A stretch of 64,000 nt of DNA from Lytechinus pictus (lineage: Eukaryota > Echinodermata > Echinoidea > Temnopleuroida > Toxopneustidae): assembly GCF_037042905.1 (NCBI RefSeq), contig NC_087258.1, forward strand, positions 11,583,501 through 11,647,500, read 5' to 3'. A model generated the notes under the pieces. It was not told where the DNA came from. It did not search any database and saw only the letters and a program-made list of their open reading frames with translations. The position numbers and the translations under genes were made by a program. Shown piece after piece: positions 25,501-37,500 of the stretch. Every line of letters begins with the position of its first letter. Position 1 is the stretch's first letter.

Positions 25501-28500
25501 TGAAGATGACAGATCACCTATTATATTCGTCAGAATTTACTTTATTTATTTTTATTGCCAAATCTTTGTCCACCTCTATCTCAAAATCGGGCATGTCAAT
25601 TTCCTTGATTTTCATGTCATGTATGGGCATCATTATGGACATGGGAATGGAAACTTTTCAAGGTTATCAAATCATGATGACGTCATCTAGGCGCCATTTT
25701 GTAAAATTAAATGATTGATCATATCATCGCAACTAATCATCAAAAATCATCCATATTTGCATCATATCAAGTTCAGGTGACAGGTCATCAGGACATATCA
25801 TCAGAGGTCATGCAAAGGTCACGACGCGCACGTACGCGCGCGTCAAAATTTTAAATTTCCCCAAATCGACCGTGGTCAAGTTTGGGTACGTTTCTGGTCA
25901 TTTTGAGCATGTCAAGAATTTGCGCGCGCACAGGTATGCGTGCGCGTTCTTGCACCTACCATCGTTATGCATCTTCGAGTCATCATTTCTTTCATGTCTT
26001 TCCATTGTTCATTATCTTCTGATTAATTTGATACCTCATTCAGCCTCTTACGACCAATAATACGGGAATGCGCGTCCATTCAAATTTGCATTACGCGCGC
26101 GTAAATGGGCTAAAATATGCCTATATAAAATTCACTGTAGCTCTTCAGGGAGTCCGTTGACCCCAATTTTTCTTTTCATATTCGAATAGAGTATGAATAG
26201 GAGATATGATTTCATGCCACATTTGACTCTTAATTACATCGTGACGTCATCAAAATGGCGTCGGAACTAAGAACAAGTGTTTTCTGTTTCATGATGTCAC
26301 CACAGTCATTTAAATTGATTTTAATTCCGTAAATCTTGGTCTGTTCTCGCCAAATTTTCAATATGTTTTAGCTTAGAATGTATCCTTTAGACAATATCTC
26401 CACTGTTTCATTTTAAAGCTTGTACTATTCTCAAAACTAGAATTTGTAGAGTTTTGTCATCATGCCAATTTGGAATTGCAAGAATGTACATTCAATGTCA
26501 AGTTGACAATATGTTTCCTATTTTGCTCTCTGTGCTTGTCGAACACACTGTGGCCGACTGGATAACACACCTGACTGGTATACCAGGGTTCGGTGGTTCA
26601 AACCTCGCTGGATCCCCTTTTTTTTTTTTTTTTTTTTTTTGGTCCTTTTTAGGTGGTCTGTCATGAAGATGACAGATCACCTATTATATTCGTCAGAATT
26701 TACTTTATTTATTTTTATTGCCAAATCTTTGTCCACCTCTATCTCAAAATCGGGCATGTCAATTTCCTTGATTTTCATGTCATGTATGGGCATCATTATG
26801 GACATGGGAATGGAAACTTTTCAAGGTTATCAAATCATGATGACGTCATCTAGGCGCCATTTTGTAAAATTAAATGATTGATCATATCATCGCAACTAAT
26901 CATCAAAAATCATCCATATTTGCATCATATCAAGTTCAGGTGACAGGTCATCAGGACATATCATCAGAGGTCATGCAAAGGTCACGACGCGCACGTACGC
27001 GCGCGTCAAAATTTTAAATTTCCCCAAATCGACCGTGGTCAAGTTTGGGTACGTTTCTGGTCATTTTGAGCATGTCAAGAATTTGCGCGCGCACAGGTAT
27101 GCGTGCGCGTTCTTGCACCTACCATCGTTATGCATCTTCGAGTCATCATTTCTTTCATGTCTTTCCATTGTTCATTATCTTCTGATTAATTTGATACCTC
27201 ATTCAGCCTCTTACGACCAATAATACGGGAATGCGCGTCCATTCAAATTTGCATTACGCGCGCGTAAATGGGCTAAAATATGCCTATATAAAATTCACTG
27301 TAGCTCTTCAGGGAGTCCGTTGACCCCAATTTTTCTTTTCATATTCGAATAGAGTATGAATAGGAGATATGATTTCATGCCACATTTGACTCTTAATTAC
27401 ATCGTGACGTCATCAAAATGGCGTCGGAACTAAGAACAAGTGTTTTCTGTTTCATGATGTCACCACAGTCATTTAAATTGATTTTAATTCCGTAAATCTT
27501 GGTCTGTTCTCGCCAAATTTTCAATATGTTTTAGCTTAGAATGTATCCTTTAGACAATATCTCCACTGTTTCATTTTAAAGCTTGTACTATTCTCAAAAC
27601 TAGAATTTGTAGAGTTTTGTCATCATGCCAATTTGGAATTGCAAGAATGTACATTCAATGTCAAGTTGACAATATGTTTCCTATTTTGCTCTCTGTGCTT
27701 GTCGAACACACTGTGGCCGACTGGATAACACACCTGACTGGTATACCAGGGTTCGGTGGTTCAAACCTCGCTGGACCCCCTTTTTTTTTTTTTTTTTTTT
27801 TTTGGTCCTTTTTAGGTGGTCTGTCATGAAGATGACAGATCACCTATTATATTCGTCAGAATTTACTTTATTTATTTTTATTGCCAAATCTTTGTCCACC
27901 TCTATCTCAAAATCGGGCATGTCAATTTCCTTGATTTTCATGTCATGTATGGGCATCATTATGGACATGGGAATGGAAACTTTTCAAGGTTATCAAATCA
28001 TGATGACGTCATCTAGGCGCCATTTTGTAAAATTAAATGATTGATCATATCATCGCAACTAATCATCAAAAATCATCCATATTTGCATCATATCAAGTTC
28101 AGGTGACAGGTCATCAGGACATATCATCAGAGGTCATGCAAAGGTCACGACGCGCACGTACGCGCGCGTCAAAATTTTAAATTTCCCCAAATCGACCGTG
28201 GTCAAGTTTGGGTACGTTTCTGGTCATTTTGAGCATGTCAAGAATTTGCGCGCGCACAGGTATGCGTGCGCGTTCTTGCACCTACCATCGTTATGCATCT
28301 TCGAGTCATCATTTCTTTCATGTCTTTCCATTGTTCATTATCTTCTGATTAATTTGATACCTCATTCAGCCTCTTACGACCAATAATACGGGAATGCGCG
28401 TCCATTCAAATTTGCATTACGCGCGCGTAAATGGGCTAAAATATGCCTATATAAAATTCACTGTAGCTCTTCAGGGAGTCCGTTGACCCCAATTTTTCTT

Positions 28501-31500
28501 TTCATATTCGAATAGAGTATGAATAGGAGATATGATTTCATGCCACATTTGACTCTTAATTACATCGTGACGTCATCAAAATGGCGTCGGAACTAAGAAC
28601 AAGTGTTTTCTGTTTCATGATGTCACCACAGTCATTTAAATTGATTTTAATTCCGTAAATCTTGGTCTGTTCTCGCCAAATTTTCAATATGTTTTAGCTT
28701 AGAATGTATCCTTTAGACAATATCTCCACTGTTTCATTTTAAAGCTTGTACTATTCTCAAAACTAGAATTTGTAGAGTTTTGTCATCATGCCAATTTGGA
28801 ATTGCAAGAATGTACATTCAATGTCAAGTTGACAATATGTTTCCTATTTTGCTCTCTGTGCTTGTCGAACACACTGTGGCCGACTGGATAACACACCTGA
28901 CTGGTATACCAGGGTTCGGTGGTTCAAACCTCGCTGGACCCCCTTTTTTTTTTTTTTTTTTTTTTTTGGTCCTTTTTAGGTGGTCTGTCATGAAGATGAC
29001 AGATCACCTATTATATTCGTCAGAATTTACTTTATTTATTTTTATTGCCAAATCTTTGTCCACCTCTATCTCAAAATCGGGCATGTCAATTTCCTTGATT
29101 TTCATGTCATGTATGGGCATCATTATGGACATGGGAATGGAAACTTTTCAAGGTTATCAAATCATGATGACGTCATCTAGGCGCCATTTTGTAAAATTAA
29201 ATGATTGATCATATCATCGCAACTAATCATCAAAAATCATCCATATTTGCATCATATCAAGTTCAGGTGACAGGTCATCAGGACATATCATCAGAGGTCA
29301 TGCAAAGGTCACGACGCGCACGTACGCGCGCGTCAAAATTTTAAATTTCCCCAAATCGACCGTGGTCAAGTTTGGGTACGTTTCTGGTCATTTTGAGCAT
29401 GTCAAGAATTTGCGCGCGCACAGGTATGCGTGCGCGTTCTTGCACCTACCATCGTTATGCATCTTCGAGTCATCATTTCTTTCATGTCTTTCCATTGTTC
29501 ATTATCTTCTGATTAATTTGATACCTCATTCAGCCTCTTACGACCAATAATACGGGAATGCGCGTCCATTCAAATTTGCATTACGCGCGCGTAAATGGGC
29601 TAAAATATGCCTATATAAAATTCACTGTAGCTCTTCAGGGAGTCCGTTGACCCCAAATTTTTTCTCACTCTTTTATATATTCAATATTTCATTTGGAGAT
29701 TTTGTAATTACGTCAATTTTAAGTTATTAGTGAAAATTACATATTTCCGCAACAAACGTCAATGACTTGACCGTATCTTCGTTTTTACTGGTCAGTTTTC
29801 TTCCAAATTTTGATATCGTATAGTGAAGACAATTCTCTACAAATAACGTGTGAATAATTTTGACTTTTGACCACAGCATCAATGTGTTATGATGTGTTTA
29901 AATTTTTGCAAATTTTTTCTGGACGTAATTTTTGAGAAATTCTTTAGAGAAATGTTTTATTAACCAATTGTACAGTCTTCCTGAAAATTTCAAGCCCACT
30001 TGCCTTGCATTTTTTTATGTAGGACAATTTTTGTAATTTTGCCGGAACTTTTTAAGGGGCAATTTTAACATTGTAAAACATCATTTATGTATTTTTTAGT
30101 AAACGCTGCAATATTTAAACGCTATTGGGTTGAAAATTTTCATTCCGGACATTTTGCGGAAATTCCTGGATTTTTTTCTGTTTGTTCATTTTTACTTAAT
30201 ATAACATATAACAAATTTTCAGGTACCTTCTGTGAAATGAAAAAATTGTGCAATTTAGTTAATTACACATGTTCCCGAAATTTTGCGGGAAAATTGCCAG
30301 TATTTGAATCTTTTACCTGACTTTTTTTCAGTAAAAATCATCAAGAAAGAATTTTCAAGTAAATGTCAAAGTCATACACAATTAATAAATGGATATTGAA
30401 AATTTTTGACGGAAAATATTATTTGAAATGTTTAAAAATTTTCAGAAATTTGGCAAACATTTACAAAAAAATCTGGTTCTTTTATCAAATACATCACTCA
30501 TGAGTTTTGAGGTGAATGCTGTGAAATTATAGCATTATGAAACTTCTCATTAAAATCTATTGAAATGTAGCAGAAAATTTGAACAAAAATATTTAAGATA
30601 TTTTAGCTTTTAAAAAGTATCACCTATGAATTTTCAAGTATTCTGTGAAATTAATACCCACTGACATTGTGAAATGTCAGTGGGTGAAATAAAAAAAAAA
30701 ATGCTCAAAGTACAAAGAATTTTTAACAAGAATTTGCATAAATAACATCAAACTGTCGATTAAAAATTAGCTGCTGTGAAAATTAAGGCGCCTTTCATTG
30801 CGCAATTTTGGAAAGCCAATTTCGGTAAAATCGTCTGAGATTTTTGGAGAGTTTTTAAGCCGGCATTTTACGTGCTCCTAACTTTATTTCGTATTTAACA
30901 TATTGCATTATCACCACCATCATTATAATCATCACGATTGTCATCACTACATTTATAATCACATTTAGCAATGGTCAAAATTTATTCCTTTGATGTCTAT
31001 GATCAAGATTATCAATCATATCTGAATGATTCATTCCCGGGATTCATTTTATACAACATTAGCCGACAATGAATGAAAAATCATGACAGACCACCTAATT
31101 CGTCCGCATGACGAATTAAAATCTAGTTCTTCTTAATTTTGTCACCGAAAACTTTAATATTTATACTCTCATGAGAAACCCAAAATAACAAGTCCAAGAA
31201 AAGGTCACCCTAGAAGGCAAAATTTCATCTTTAATCTAAGAAGTTATCTTTGGTTGGGTAAGAAAGCCCAAATGTTGAATTTTAAAATTTCATAAAGAAA
31301 AATTTGATAATATACATATTTATGCTAATTTGGGGCACCTAATTTGCATAATTGGTAAAATGGGCGTTACGTATGGGACAATTACAAAAACTCATAGAAA
31401 ATCAAAACAAAACTTGTAAGATTTAGTCATAGGTGGGACATGGACCCCATAACATCTTGTTACTTTTTGGGGAAAAAAGTGGTGTCATCTAATTAAATAT

Positions 31501-34500
31501 GCAAATTAGGTCTTGTCCAAGGATGGAATGTCCCATACGTAACATTTTGAGGATGTTTTTTTAAGTTATTTCTCATAATACAATACTTGCATTGTTGTAT
31601 CTCTGGGAAGTTCTAATTCATTAAGTAGGAAATTGTTATACCACAAAAGATTCAAAAATAAAGTTTACTTTTTAATTAAAACTTAATTAAAAAATTGTTA
31701 CGTATGGGACAACATGTTACGTATGGGACATTTACACACAATGTCAATGGGGAGATTTGTGTACAAAGTGAATGGAGAAAAACCAATTTCAAGAGTGCTC
31801 TAAAAAGTGATTATTTACCTTTTCTTTAGTGTTTAAAGACTAATTTGTTATGAATACTGATTGATGAAAACAATCAAAGTGAAAAAACTGTGAAAATGGA
31901 ACAATATGAAAAAAATAAAAAACAATAGAAATACATAAGAAATTCATGAAACCATGAAAAACAAGAAAAAAAATTGTTGAAATGGCTAATTTTCTTTTCA
32001 GTCATATCAAATATGTCTCAATAGAACATTTTAAAAGAAAAAAACTCTTGTTATTTCCATATTTTTGATTATTTGATTTTTGAAATTATGGGGAAAATTA
32101 TGTACGTTCTCTATGGGGACAAAATGTCCCATACGTAACTGTCCCATACGTAACATGTCATTAATTTGTTTAATTAGAGTCTGTAATTAGAGGGTTTGGG
32201 CTTATGACATGAAACTTGCCATAGATATACTAGAGTGTAGTGACTTCTATTACACTAAGTTACAAGCTGTCAAATTAAATACTTTCAGAGAATTCTCAAC
32301 TTGAAAAAAAGGTTATAAAAATTGTCTTATTTCTGCGTCCCATACGTAACGGCACATCTTTTCTCTCTAAAAGGTCAAGGTCAAGGCCATATGATACAAT
32401 TTTTTGCATGATTATTCTTCTCCTAGATGTCTACCATCATGAGGGTATTCAATTTAATCAAAGTCATTTAACACTATTTTTCAGGTCATTAAAGCCTCTG
32501 AAATGTCCCATACGTAACACGTGCGAATTCTTGGACTTGCCCTAAAGATCAACTGGTTCATCTGAGATATGTACAATAAATTTAATTTAGGTTCATTTTA
32601 TGACCACTGTCAATACTGGAAACATTTTATGATTGAGATAATTACCTCATTATGATGGCACTTTGCCCCTGGGGACACTTATTATTTCAAAGGGTAAATC
32701 CATAATTATGTAATTAAATGCAAACTAATATTTGTGTCTTAAAGAGTATTTCAGCCATTATCTAATGGCCCAGTATGAAAGTTGACCCCCCCCCCCAAGT
32801 TTTTATATCCAGAATAAGTTTCAGTTTAATACTATTTGAGAGAGTTTTATTACTGTGTTCAAACAGTTGGAGAATAAATGTGCATTTGGTAACTGAATTT
32901 TAGAGAATACATACAACTGACAAAGATCAACAAAATTAACATTCCCCTGAAGACGACAAGAACACACTTGTCAAAACGTCGAGTTTGGGTGGTCCTTTTC
33001 AGGGCCAACACTTGCTCAAGAAAGATACATTGTTTACCTTGAAACCTACTACACTAAAATTAACATTATAATAAATAACTTATTTTAATTTACATTTTTA
33101 GTCAAGTTACTTATGTTGCACTGATTTCATTTGATTGCCATTACATTCACATGTTAATATTTCATGTGAATTCACAATAAAAAAAGAGAGTGAAAAACTT
33201 TGACAAACCCACCTCATTCTTCATAATCAATTTGATCTTGAACCAACCCCCTGAAAAAAAAATACACCCAATATTTCTGAATACATTGGACTTACCTTCA
33301 TAAGCAAAGTAGATCTGTTGTCCTAGGGAATTTTTGATCTGGTATTTATTACACATCTCAATGCCAGTGAGTACTGAGTGAGAAAAAGAGAGAGAAAATA
33401 TAGTCAAATTAGGCAAAATATAACAAGCTTTGGTAAATTATAGCAACCTCTAGGATGAAAGAAAACCTTTTAAAATAAAAATATGCATGAAAGCCACTTA
33501 TATCCATATTTTAGGGGAATTGTTAGGGCAGCAAGGCAAGGAGCATCCAAGGTAACTACCTTCAATACCTTGGATTTACACAAGCCCTGTATCTCTAATC
33601 AATGTTATGTATATTCTAGTGCAGAGTAAGGCACTTTTAAGTCTAAGCCATGTCTTTTATTTTTTAATACAAGGACTCTTGCCTTAAAAGTATCCTTGAA
33701 TGCATGAGCGCTGAAAGGCAGCTCGAGCTAAAGCCGGGATAATAATAATAACTATGCGCCTCAGAATAGAATATTTCTAGATAGATGGCACTATATAATT
33801 AAAATGCCTATTATTATCATTATTAAAGTAAAGACATCTACAGGGATCATGCACTTGCAAGAAAGTTATTTGTGATTGTTTGTAAATATTACTTGCAAAT
33901 TTACAATTGAAAGATCAAATATAACTACAGTCTACAGGAAATAACAATAATAGAAAATACTTTGTCCTTTAATCGCGAGGAGCAAACCAGCATTCTATAG
34001 CAGGTTTGCAATTAATTTCGAGACCTACGATTGATGGATACCTTAGCTTTGCTTATATTTCAATGTAAGTTTATTACAACTCTGCCTATGCCCAGTGGCT
34101 TTCCCACATTTTCAATGTAAAAACTTAAAAGTCCTTTTTTTTAATGAGCACCCTTTTTTTTACCTTCGAAAACCTCTATCTGTTGGTGGATGAGGACCTG
34201 GTCAATCTGGGTCAAGTATTCCAGTCCAGGAGGGCAGGTTGGCGAGTACTGGACATTGGGCATTGCCATCCACTCACCGGGCATTCCAGGCTGGCTGCTA
34301 ACTGGCTTCCCAGAATAGTTCTGTTGAATAGTAAAGATTATGAGAAAATCAAGCGTACGATTAATCGATAGGTCTACCCTTTGTGTTACGGGTCCAAGGG
34401 CACCAGTGCACGATCGGCCGTACCCTTTGAACTTTATTGAAAATACTGTACACCTTTTGGCCCCGTGGGGACAAATGACGGCTTAAAGGGGAATCCAACC

Positions 34501-37500
34501 CAAATAAAAACTTGTTTTTATAAGAAAAAGAAAAATCAGACAAGTTGATAGGTGAAAGTTTGAACAATATTGGACAAACAACAAGAAAGTTATGAATTTT
34601 TAAAAGTTGTAAATATTGGTAATCACTATACCCATGGAGACTTCAAATTGGCCGCATATGGGATGTCATAGTGATGTAAGGCAAGGACTACTCTTCCATG
34701 TACTCCAATACATATTATGGCTAAAATGTAATTTTCCCCAAAAGTTTTATTACAAATCATATTTTTCTTTCATGAGGACATAAAACAATATACTACCTGG
34801 ATTATAATTAGATTACTGCCCCAGGGGAATGGGTACTTAGGAGAAAACCACAAATCCCTGATAATAAAGTACATGGCTTATGTGAAAGTTGTCCTTGCCC
34901 CTTGTCATAATTTACTTACCCAGTTGCCAATTTGAAATCTACATACTATTAGTGATCTCAATTTTAAAGCAGCTATAATTTTCTTATTGCTTGTCCGATT
35001 TCTTTCAAACTTTCGCCATTCTGTTTAATTTATTTTCTGCTTTCCAACTTAACATTTTATGGCCAAGGCTGGATTCCCCTTTAAACATATACAGTATAAA
35101 GGTTTAACAATAACATATTTACAATGATTATACAGGATATAACATACAGGTGTCATTACTTTGTGAACAGTGATTTACAAATGTATCCGCTGGCAGAAGG
35201 GGAAGTTTGTGGAAATTCCATTACTGAGATGAAAGTGTTTTTCCTAAATGGGTACAGAATAATTGATACAAAAATAAAACAGAATGTGAATGTTTGAAGT
35301 CCTGATTACAAGATGTTGTTTCCTTATGTAGATATATATGTTGTTAATCATTTTCTTAACTTCAATTCATTAAGAGTTTTCTATTGTATCAGTTACAGTA
35401 AATAGCTTTTCCATTTTAAAAGTATTTGGTTTGTTACAATAATATCTTGGCAATAAGTTGGACCTAGCGATCTTTTAAGAAGCTACATTCAGTTAAAACT
35501 AACATGACTAGTAACACTACAGCATGAAATTGATCACCAATTCTGTAACTTAGTCTAGAACTAAAGTCTAGAGACTAGACTAAGTGACAGAATTGGTGAT
35601 CAATTTCATGCTGTAGTGTTAGTCATGTTAGTTTTAACTGAATGTAGCTTCTTAAAAGATCGCTAGGTCCAACTTATTGCCAATATATTATTGTAACAAA
35701 CCAAATACTTTTAAAATGGAAAAGCTATTTACTGTAATTAGTTAGAAATTGAGCAAACATGTGTCATTAAATCTTCCTAGTCATTAAATACGGTACCTAG
35801 TATTAGGTATGTGCGAATACGGGCGCATCGCGAGCGCTGGTTTTGGCTGCACTGTTTTCGCACGGGTTTTGCTGCAAGTGGCATCGCCTCTGTCTGGGTG
35901 GCTCATCGAAAATGGGGTTTCATGCGCATGCGCACATAGTTAATGCAATCTCGTGCCTTTACACAGACAGTTGAAAATGTGCTCTTTCTGTACACATAAG
36001 TTTCAATGTGGATACTCGCCTGTAAAGTGTGGATATCGGAGCTTGGAAGTTCATCAAATTTTTGGATGTGCAAATGATCAAAAAATTTTTATGATAAGTA
36101 AAAGTACGATCCAACTATGTATATGAATTGTTATAGAATATATTCAAATCGACAAAAAAAGTAAAATTAAAAGATTCTCTCGTGGAGCAGTCCAGATATA
36201 AGCGGAGCGAGCTACCCTTGTCACAGCCGGTCTCTCGGCAGTCGAGCTGCCCGATGCGGTGGGCTCCCGTCGGTCTTTCGGCAGTCGAGCTACCGGTACC
36301 CGATGCAGAGGGCTTGGTGACGGGAGCGGTCGATAGTGAGTCGTTCATGCTGGATTGAACTGGATCTAAATTGTTTACTTGATAATATTGTGCCTTTTTT
36401 TGAAAATGTCTGTCATACCGTAGATTATTATTCTGATATTGATTTAAATATATACATTTTGTCACAAAAACATTCTTTCCCCCTAATGTTATAGAGTCAA
36501 CATGTTTTACTTTGATTGTTCAATCATGTTTTATCATTTTGGAAACTGGATTCTTTTGGAAGTGGAATATTAATGTTGACTTATTAAATTAAAATGCAAA
36601 ATCTATAGTGTTTCTTGTTTTTCTTTTGTAGAAAAAAAATATATTTTGAAACTTTTCAATCATGTTTCATTATTTTGAGACTGGATTTGCTTTTGAAAGG
36701 GGAATATTATAAATGTTGACTTTTTAATTAAAATGCAAAAATTATGTTTATTTTTTAGTTTCTTTTTTTATATATTTTTCTAAGTTTCTTTTTTAATTTA
36801 TTGTATTGTTTATTTTTTCATTCTTTTTTGGTCATATTTCATTATTTGGAGACTGGATTTGCTTTTGAAAGGAGAATATCCTAAATGTTGATTTTTTTAT
36901 TAAAATGCACGAACTAGATGTTTATTTTTTTGTTGTTGTAAATTTTTTCACTCTTGTAAGAAAATACATGAAAACTCAGAGGAAAGAATATTTCATTTCC
37001 AGATGGGTCTAAGTCCTGTATTTATGTTTTCTTTATTATTAATTGTACTGTTTATTTTTTTATTCACTTTTCTTTTTTTTTTAGGGGTGCAGGTGGGGGT
37101 TGTGTTTTGAATTGGAAAATGGGGATGGGATTGGTACAAGTTTTTGTGTCACTTTTTTTCTCTTGTTTTTAGTGCTTGTTTGGACCTTTGATGTCTGTTT
37201 TGTTGTTGTTTAGAGCTTTGTTATATATTTTTCCTGGTTGTTTTTTGTTTTGTTTTGAAAGAAATAGACCACTCTTTTCCTTTTCTTTTGGCTACGACTA
37301 ATAATTTGAATTTATTTATTTTTCTTTAAAAAGAGAGCTCAAACAGGGCCTTTGTAATACAATGTATGTATACAAATGTAAGAAATTGACAACTGATAGA
37401 ATATATTAAAACTTAATTTTCGTCCTTCTTGATACTTGAAATAAATTGCATACAATTCTACATACATATTTTACACTCAGCTGCTCATTCCTTCTAAAAA

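Larger units (their letters stand above)
17346..29655 (+). repeat. Tandem array: 10.6 copies of a 1163-bp unit
   Basis: Unit starts are at 17346, 18509, 19672, 20835, 21998, 23161, 24324, 25487, 26650, 27813 and 28977. The period is exactly 1163 bp except one 1164-bp unit, longer by one T. The last copy stops after about 679 bp, at 29655. Units are almost identical: the main variant is GGATCCCC versus GGACCCCC before the poly-T, in the order T C T C T T C T C C. There is also a single C-to-A change at 24578. Each unit starts with the element's 5' terminus and hairpin and contains two TGACGTCA sites, two alternating CG-rich tracts, a tRNA-like segment and a poly-T run. Short frames repeated in every unit show no family similarity. 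Confidence 0.97.
17346..31127 (+). mobile_element. Helentron-like non-autonomous element 2, with expanded satellite core
   Basis: It begins TAGGTGGTCTGTC immediately after element 1's final CTAGT and ends with the identical 3' terminus at 31085-31127. The outer flanks are ...CCCTAAT and TCTTC..., so both elements share one T-T target. From 17346 to 29655 it is a tandem array of its own 5' segment. From 29656 to 31084 it is a single-copy AT-rich tail that includes a GACATT...AATGTC hairpin near 30662-30680. No long ORF for Rep, helicase or endonuclease is present, so it would depend on an autonomous partner (inference). Confidence 0.65.

Noticed and set aside
28780-29208. 142-codon frame across the last unit junction
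   Set aside because: It appears only because one extra T in the poly-T joins two short frames that are separate in all other units.
17346-29655. CRISPR-like array
   Set aside because: Units are 1163 bp, nearly identical throughout and without variable spacers; the host is eukaryotic. It is a satellite-type tandem array.
36115-36465. 116-codon minus-strand frame
   Set aside because: No similarity recognised, no splice or start context that stands out, and it spans a small tandem duplication. It remains unexplained but is not supported as a gene.
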